DNA of 64,000 nucleotides from Mytilus galloprovincialis. Its lineage: Eukaryota; Mollusca; Bivalvia; Mytilida; Mytilidae. The position numbers were made by a program, and so were the translations under genes. The notes under the pieces were generated by a model. That model saw nothing but the letters and a program-made list of their open reading frames with translations, had not been told where the DNA came from and searched no databases. Each line of letters begins with the position of its first letter. Position 1 is the stretch's first letter. The stretch lies in the NCBI RefSeq assembly GCF_965363235.1, contig NC_134847.1, positions 58,560,439 to 58,624,438 of the forward strand. Direction: 5' to 3'. This document shows positions 58,574-64,000 of this stretch, in pieces.

Positions 58574-60055
58574 ATGGACTTCAGTTGCCGTATACATCGT
58601 GAACAAGTTTATTTATTCTACTGTACTGATCATGATGTTCCTTGTTGTTCTGAATGCAAGAGGGTTTCACACAAGCCTACATGTAACATGGAAGTTATGG
58701 ACCCTTACACAAACGAAAAAGATATCGGCATAAAAATGGCTGATATCATAAAACGTATGAATAAAACTAACACTCTATTAGATGAATTGTACAAAGAATT
58801 CTATAAAAGTAGAAAATATCTGTTGAAGCAAAAGGACAAATTTGAAAAGGATTTACAGCAGTTTAGAAAACAAATAGATGCATACATTGACGAAGCTGAA
58901 AATAAAATTAGGGAGCATTTTCATGACCTGTACAATCAGGAAACAGAGGTACTAAAACAAAGAGAAGTTGGTGTAATGAGTAAAAAGAATAGTTTGCATG
59001 AATGGGTAAACAATGTCGAGGAAATGGCCAGAAAAGAATTAAGTTTACAGTCGTACGTTTACATGTCTAAGATTAATAATTCCTTCTCAGTTATTGAAAA
59101 ACATGCTTCTAAGATAGAAAGAAAGTTTGAAAATGTAACTTTGACATTCACCATATCCAACGATTTTCAAGAATTTTTGAAAGGACTAAAACTTGCCTAC
59201 ACTCAAGTGAAACGTACAGCTACTGCACATGATCCAGAACCAAGTACCGCTTTCCCCAAAACAGTCAAGACAAACCATGTCCAGGAGAAAGACCGAAGTC
59301 TTCAAAAGGTTGGCGAATTTAGAATTTCCAACGATACAGATTTTCAGTCCTCCTCAGACATTAAACTTTTGCATAATGGAGATATCGTTGTAACTAATTT
59401 AAACAATCGTAAATTAGTAGTTTACGATCAAAACGGTTTAGAAAAACTAGAAATGGAACTTTCCCATAATCCTTTATGTCTTGCTACGATGCCAGATGAT
59501 TTGGTTGCCATGACATTGGCCAATGAAAGAAAAGTAGTAATTCTAGATTTAAAAACCCGAATGGTTCATAGACAAATAAAGCTAGAAGATGAATGTCATG
59601 GGATCGCACAAACAGGTCAAAGTCTTATTCTAAACGGTAAAGTCAAAGGTTTATTTGTTTTGAATTCAGATTTTGAGGTCGAAAATTTGATTCCCGATAT
59701 AACCGGAAAACATATCCTCTGTGGAAGATCAGACGGAACAATTATAGGGGGGACCTTGCACTGTAACAATATTTACTGTATGGACATACACGGAGTAAAA
59801 CTGTTTGAAATATCTCCCCCAGGCTTAGAATATCTGAATGGAATATCTGTTTCCAATGACGGGAACATTCATATCACTGGTTTCCTGTCAAATACGTTAC
59901 ACAGAATTGGCAGTGACGGAGATAATAGTTGCGTTGTATTGAATAAAGACGATGGAATAAATCTCCCGCGCTCTATCTGTTCCTGTTATTCTACCAAGTC
60001 TATAATGGTTGTGAACAATGATGGACGATTAATAGTTACTTACAATTTGAAGTAA
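58574..60055 (+). CDS. B-box / coiled-coil / beta-propeller protein (TRIM-like, RING-less), 493 aa
   Basis: Starts with a B-box type 2 zinc finger (residues 5-33: C-x2-H, C-x2-H, C-x2-C, H-x3-C pattern in CRIHREQ...CTDHDVPCCSEC...SHKPTC). A long charged coiled coil follows (about 50-215), then a linker and a C-terminal region (about 240-493) with repeating beta-blade phrases such as LLHNGDIVVTNLNNRKLVVYD and ISVSNDGNIHITG, typical of NHL-like six-bladed propellers in TRIM2/3/56/71-related proteins. No RING precedes the B-box, so ligase activity is unlikely without a partner. The start ATG lies 8 nt inside an exon opened by an acceptor TTTCAG (58564-58565). The whole coding region is one exon, as usual in the large bivalve expansion of this family. 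Orthology to a named TRIM cannot be assigned. Head to head with the helicase-RBR gene. Confidence 0.85.
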   Translation: MDFSCRIHREQVYLFYCTDHDVPCCSECKRVSHKPTCNMEVMDPYTNEKDIGIKMADIIKRMNKTNTLLDELYKEFYKSRKYLLKQKDKFEKDLQQFRKQIDAYIDEAENKIREHFHDLYNQETEVLKQREVGVMSKKNSLHEWVNNVEEMARKELSLQSYVYMSKINNSFSVIEKHASKIERKFENVTLTFTISNDFQEFLKGLKLAYTQVKRTATAHDPEPSTAFPKTVKTNHVQEKDRSLQKVGEFRISNDTDFQSSSDIKLLHNGDIVVTNLNNRKLVVYDQNGLEKLEMELSHNPLCLATMPDDLVAMTLANERKVVILDLKTRMVHRQIKLEDECHGIAQTGQSLILNGKVKGLFVLNSDFEVENLIPDITGKHILCGRSDGTIIGGTLHCNNIYCMDIHGVKLFEISPPGLEYLNGISVSNDGNIHITGFLSNTLHRIGSDGDNSCVVLNKDDGINLPRSICSCYSTKSIMVVNNDGRLIVTYNLK

Positions 60056-60239
60056 CGTAAACGTGTCTGTGTCTACTTATTAATCATTCTTGAAATCAAC
60101 TCGGAGTTTTTGTGTTAATGGTTTGCATATGAAATATTATACTTCATATACAGAAATGAGTTGAGACAAGTCCACGGCGGCTGTTCTTTGAGCTTTCGTA
60201 ATAGAAAAATCATCAAAAATACCAGTCTACAAGTGTGCA

Positions 60240-60249
60240 AATAAATAAA
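60240..60249 (+). terminator. candidate polyadenylation signal of B-box gene
   Basis: Two overlapping AATAAA hexamers 185 nt after the stop codon. Confidence 0.55.
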
Positions 60250-60299
60250 AAATTAGAAAATAAGTCATGAATTTGTTCATTTATTGTAGTTTATAAGTT

Positions 60300-61555
60300 T
60301 GTTTTGAGTGTTGCAAGTTTTTTTTTTAATTTGTCTTTATCAATGATTTCTCGATGAAAAAGTAACATTTTTATTAAAAACAAAGTCGTGAGAGCCAGCA
60401 AGTAGATTTATTTTATCTATTGTCGTTTCTAGCTTATATAGTTTGTATGGAAAAGAAAGCATACATGTATGAACCAAGAAAACAGCAGTTATGGTTAAAG
60501 GTTGTTTGAAACATTGGTGTGCAAGAAATTAGCTATAAAATTTATTGTTGTACTGGCTAGAAATATGTGTTATGAGATGCACTTGCTGCGCACAAAAAGG
60601 ATAAAAAAACTTGATCACAAGTACAGTATAAGCAAACTTTTTAAAATAAAACAGTTCATTACTAATAGTATATCATCTTACTATTTTATGAATTATAAGT
60701 ACATGTATTTAAAATAAATCTTCTCTTTTTAAAATTGTAAGATATCAGTTATAATTTAAATAATGACAAGATCCCCATATAGTAAATTAAACTGTGAAGA
60801 AAATTTATGTATATATATTAGCTTATATTTTTCCAAACCCCAACCATTTTACATAAGTCTTATAAAATATAATTTTCATTATAGTTCCTGATGTATTTAT
60901 AGCACTCTTAACTAATAATTATAAGTAATTCTAATTTGAGACCATTTTAATTCTTATTTGTAAATATATGCAGTTGTCTCTAAAAATTTTCTTACAACCC
61001 AGCACATATGAATTATTATATATATCTTTTAAAACTTTATGATGACAATCCTATGAATTAATTATGATATTTATCATTTAGTGATTATTATAACCAAATT
61101 CAGTCATCTGTATATAATTATTTGTTTCCTTATGTTTTAAGGTGTACATAGTTGCTAAAACTATACCCTTTGGGTAGTGCTCCACAATTAATGGAGGAAT
61201 ATACAAGAAACTGAACTGAACTGTATTGATTGTTTGACAGGTCAACGTTTCTATAACCTGTTTTTCAACAAACAATCAGCATTCTAATTGGAAGAAACTG
61301 TGCTCCTTTTATGAACTTTCCATTACCATGTAGCGAAATTACAGCTGCACCTACATACATAGTATACATCTCTCTGTTGATACGATATTCAGGGCTTGCA
61401 TGTCCAAACAAGATTTCCTTGAGAGAGGGTTGCTCAAAAGTTCCCAGTGGTTTAGTTGAAATCATCCCTTCGTAAGTTTTACAGATACCATCACGAGTTG
61501 ATTGACGATTATAGAATATCCATTTCACTGATGATACCAGATATTCTAATGTCAT
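60300..61555. other. intergenic, no gene supported
   Basis: AT-rich. A 96-codon minus-strand ORF at 61265-61555 has normal amino-acid composition but matches nothing I recognise; it may be a transposon fragment. Confidence 0.45.
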
Positions 61556-62560
61556 AACTACAATCCCGGCCCCTGTTCCCTAAACGAGACTGATTACCGG
61601 GTTTGTACTAACTTGAGCAACAAGAGAGGTACTACGTGTGGAGCAGGATCTGCTTACCTTTCCTGAGCAACTTGTTTTTTGGTTGGGACTTTGTTGCTCA
61701 GACTTTAGTTTTCTATGTTTTGTTTTTTATACTGTGGTTTGCATTCACCAAGTCCGGCATATGACAGTTGTTATCCATTCATTTGATGTGTTTGAGCTTT
61801 TGATTTTGCCATTTAATTAGAGACTGTCTGTTTTGAATATTCCTAGGAGTTCAGTTTTTTTGTGATTTTACTTATTGTTTGTTTTTTTAATTCTTAGAAT
61901 GAAATTCAAAACAGTGTGGCTGTGGCCATTGATTGACACATTAAATTCATCCATTGACTGGGACAATTTACGTGAACGTTTGTCTGTAACGACCACTGTT
62001 CACGACGTACCTACGATAGACATTTAAACTGTGGGGTCACCAAAGGTTTCTTAACGCCTTTAATTATACAATAATTCGAAAAATTAATCAGGAATAACCT
62101 TTATGTTTTGATTTATATAATTGATATAAATCAAAACATCGTGTTATTTCTGATTATTTTTCGAATTACTTTATTAAGGTGTTGAGAACCTTTGGTGACC
62201 CTATAGTTTAAGTGTCTTTAAAAAGTACATAGTGAGCAGTGGTCGTTACATACAGTGTCTCGTAAGTCTTTATAGGCTGGGTATTGATCCTTTTTTTTAT
62301 GATGTTAACGTTTTTATGTATTTTAATGTAGATCAATATGTGACACTTTAATAAACTATTATTTATCTTATCTTATCGTCATACAAACGTTCACCTAAAT
62401 TGTCCCAGTCAATGGATGAATTTAATGTGTCAATCAATGGCCACAGCCACACTGTTTTGAATTTCATTCTATTTAGCCATGGAGTTGTCAGTTTATTTTT
62501 GACTTATGAGTTTGAATCATCGGCCTCTCTTTGAATCATATATTGAAGATTTGAGGGAAT
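61556..62560. repeat. dispersed mussel repeat, split by a hairpin MITE
   Basis: Left part carries GTGGAGCAGGATCTGCTTACC and TTGTTGCTCAGACTTTAG. The right part resumes at 62470 with TTTAGCCATGGAGTTGTCAG. In the abundant mussel repeat I recall, these blocks are contiguous, so the element 61897-62469 was inserted between them. Confidence 0.7.
61897..62469. mobile_element. TA-flanked foldback MITE, 573 bp
   Basis: Outer arms of about 85 nt are nearly perfect inverted copies (GAATGAAATTCAAAACAGTG ... CACTGTTTTGAATTTCATTC). TA lies on both sides (61895-61896, 62470-62471). A second inner palindrome centres near 62115 (GGTCACCAAAGG ... CCTTTGGTGACC). Non-coding. Confidence 0.88.
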
Positions 62561-62612
62561 GAGAACAAATTGAAGCCAGCTATACACTCTGAGGAACCAT
62601 TTGATAATGCAA

Positions 62613-63780
62613 ATAAGTGAAACTGCAAGCTACTGCTCACTGATGATACCCTGGCCAAAATATTTCATTAAACAAGAAGTTGCTGCATGATGAATCTGAA
62701 AACATATTTTATCAACCCTGAAACCAAATTTCAAAAATCCTAATTATAGTTCCTGATAAAAAAAAAAGTGATGTAAACAAGAAGTTGTTGAGTGATGAAT
62801 CTGAAAACACATCACCTAGTATTGCTGACTTATATAAACCTTGAAACCAAATTTCAACAAGAGGCTGTCACAACGACAGCAAACCGGATTTATTAATATT
62901 TATTTGTGTCCTGGCAATATCACAAGAACCATTACTGATGAATGGTGAAAGTGAAAATCGTCAATATCAAATTTGACCTCCATTTTGTCATCAGTATCAA
63001 CATATCAAAATTTGAAAAGCTTAGATTGAATGGTTCATGAGTAAATGCAACAACGTGAATGGAAACACCATTTTACAATCTTTCAAGAACCATAACGCCT
63101 GAACGGTAAAAGTCAAAATCGTCATTATTTTACTTGACCTCTATTTTGTCATCAGTTACAACATATTAAAATTTGGGAAGCTGTGGTAGAACAGTTCATG
63201 CGTAAATGCACGGACACAGCTGGAAACTCCATTTTTCAATCTTTCAAGAACCATTACTCCTGAACAGTAAAGGTCAAAATCGTCATTATTGAACTTGACC
63301 TCCATTTTGTCATCAGTAACAACATATTAAAATTTGGGAAGCTTTGGTAGAACAGTTCATGCGTAAATGCACGGACACGACTGAAAACTTCTTTTTTTTC
63401 CATCTTTCAAGAACCATAACTCCTGAACGGTAAAAGTCAAAATCGCCATTATTGAACTTGACCTTCATTTAGTTGTCAGTAACAACATATTAAAATTTTT
63501 AAAGCTTTGACTGAACGGTTCATGAGTTAATGCACGGACAACTTTTGATTGCCGCCCGCCCGACTGCCCGACCGCCCGCCGTACATCCCCAAATCAATAA
63601 CCGACATTTTTGTCACAAAAATCCGGTTAAAAATCCTTGTGATGTAGTTCCTGAGAAAGATGCAACAAGAAATATTTATGGGACAGACAGACAGACTGGC
63701 AGATGGATGTGCAGACGGTGGACACTTTTTAAAGCAGGGGTATACACTTTTTTAAAGCGGGGGTATACAAAGACATATTT
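62613..63780 (-). repeat. GGGGGTATAC satellite element, inverted copy with a second satellite inside
   Basis: Reverse-complement landmarks of 24958-25800: GTGAAACTGCAAGCTACTGC at 62617, GAAGTTGTTGAGTGATGAATC units near 62680 and 62785, and AAAGCGGGGGTATAC near 63753. Between them lies a different tandem repeat of about 160 bp, each unit starting CAAGAACCAT(A/T)AC (62921, 63084, 63244, 63407), followed by a CCGCCCG-rich run (63550-63581). Confidence 0.82.
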
Positions 63781-64000
63781 CTTGAAAAAGTCACATGAAG
63801 GAAAATTTTAAGGTCTGTTGACACCAATTGTAATTTCATTTTTGGCCTGGTCGGTCAGAATTCAGGAAGGAAAGAAACGAACATTTTGGAAAGGCCCAGT
63901 CATGAACCATTCAGCCAGCGAGATATTTTTTGCTTATAGAGGTCGATTGTTGGTTCACACCTTTCATTTTTTTGGACATTTGCAAAATATATTTTTGGCA
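63781..64000. other. right edge, unclassified
   Basis: No gene or repeat border recognised; the feature, if any, runs off the window. Confidence 0.4.

Noticed and set aside
61265-61555. 96-codon minus-strand ORF
   Set aside because: Plausible composition but no recognised domain, no splice context and a repeat on its flank; too weak to call a gene.

Overview
The window is AT-rich, intron-rich animal nuclear DNA, packed with short transposons. Many dispersed repeats match, from memory, families that are very abundant in marine mussels. Conserved genes with metazoan exon structure, a RING-less B-box/propeller gene and tRNA-derived SINEs fit a bivalve mollusc, most likely Mytilus or a close relative. 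No database search was possible, so species and family names rest on recognised protein motifs and on memory.

Layout. (1) 1-3778, minus strand: the 5' end of SMARCE1 (BAF57 subunit of SWI/SNF); four coding exons are visible and the HMG box and the rest lie left of the window. (2) 3779-9632: divergent intergenic region with an AT microsatellite, a piggyBac-like MITE, an intact RNase H ORF from a LINE, a small hAT MITE, a TA-flanked MITE and a palindromic E2F-type site upstream of the next gene. (3) 9663-44167, plus strand: a complete TOPBP1 gene. I rebuilt 43 coding exons totalling 5055 nt (1684 codons plus stop, in frame throughout), with BRCT0-2, BRCT3, BRCT4-5, BRCT6, the ATR-activating motif and BRCT7-8. 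Its introns carry hAT, piggyBac and Tc1 elements, a SINE, satellites and a hammerhead-like motif. (4) 44168-47734: a long hairpin MITE, dispersed repeats and a second hammerhead-like relic. (5) 47735-52009, minus strand: a single-exon ORF joining a DEAH helicase, two RRM-like segments and a RING-IBR-RING ubiquitin ligase. It begins just after where Walker A should be. (6) 52010-58565: SINEs, a 412-bp tandem array of exon-like units, a third hammerhead-like motif and a TTAA MITE. (7) 58574-60055, plus strand: a B-box/coiled-coil/propeller (TRIM-like) gene. (8) 60060-64000: a nested TA-flanked hairpin element and a satellite family that also occurs, inverted, inside TOPBP1.

How the genes relate. 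SMARCE1 (chromatin remodelling) and TOPBP1 (replication initiation, ATR checkpoint activation) are divergent neighbours about 5.9 kb apart. The helicase-RBR and B-box genes are head to head about 6.6 kb apart; both belong to family types often linked to ubiquitin signalling and innate defence, but that link is inference. The most unusual signals are the hammerhead-ribozyme-like motifs, the helicase-RBR fusion with its missing Walker A exon and upstream exon-like array, and nested hairpin transposons.
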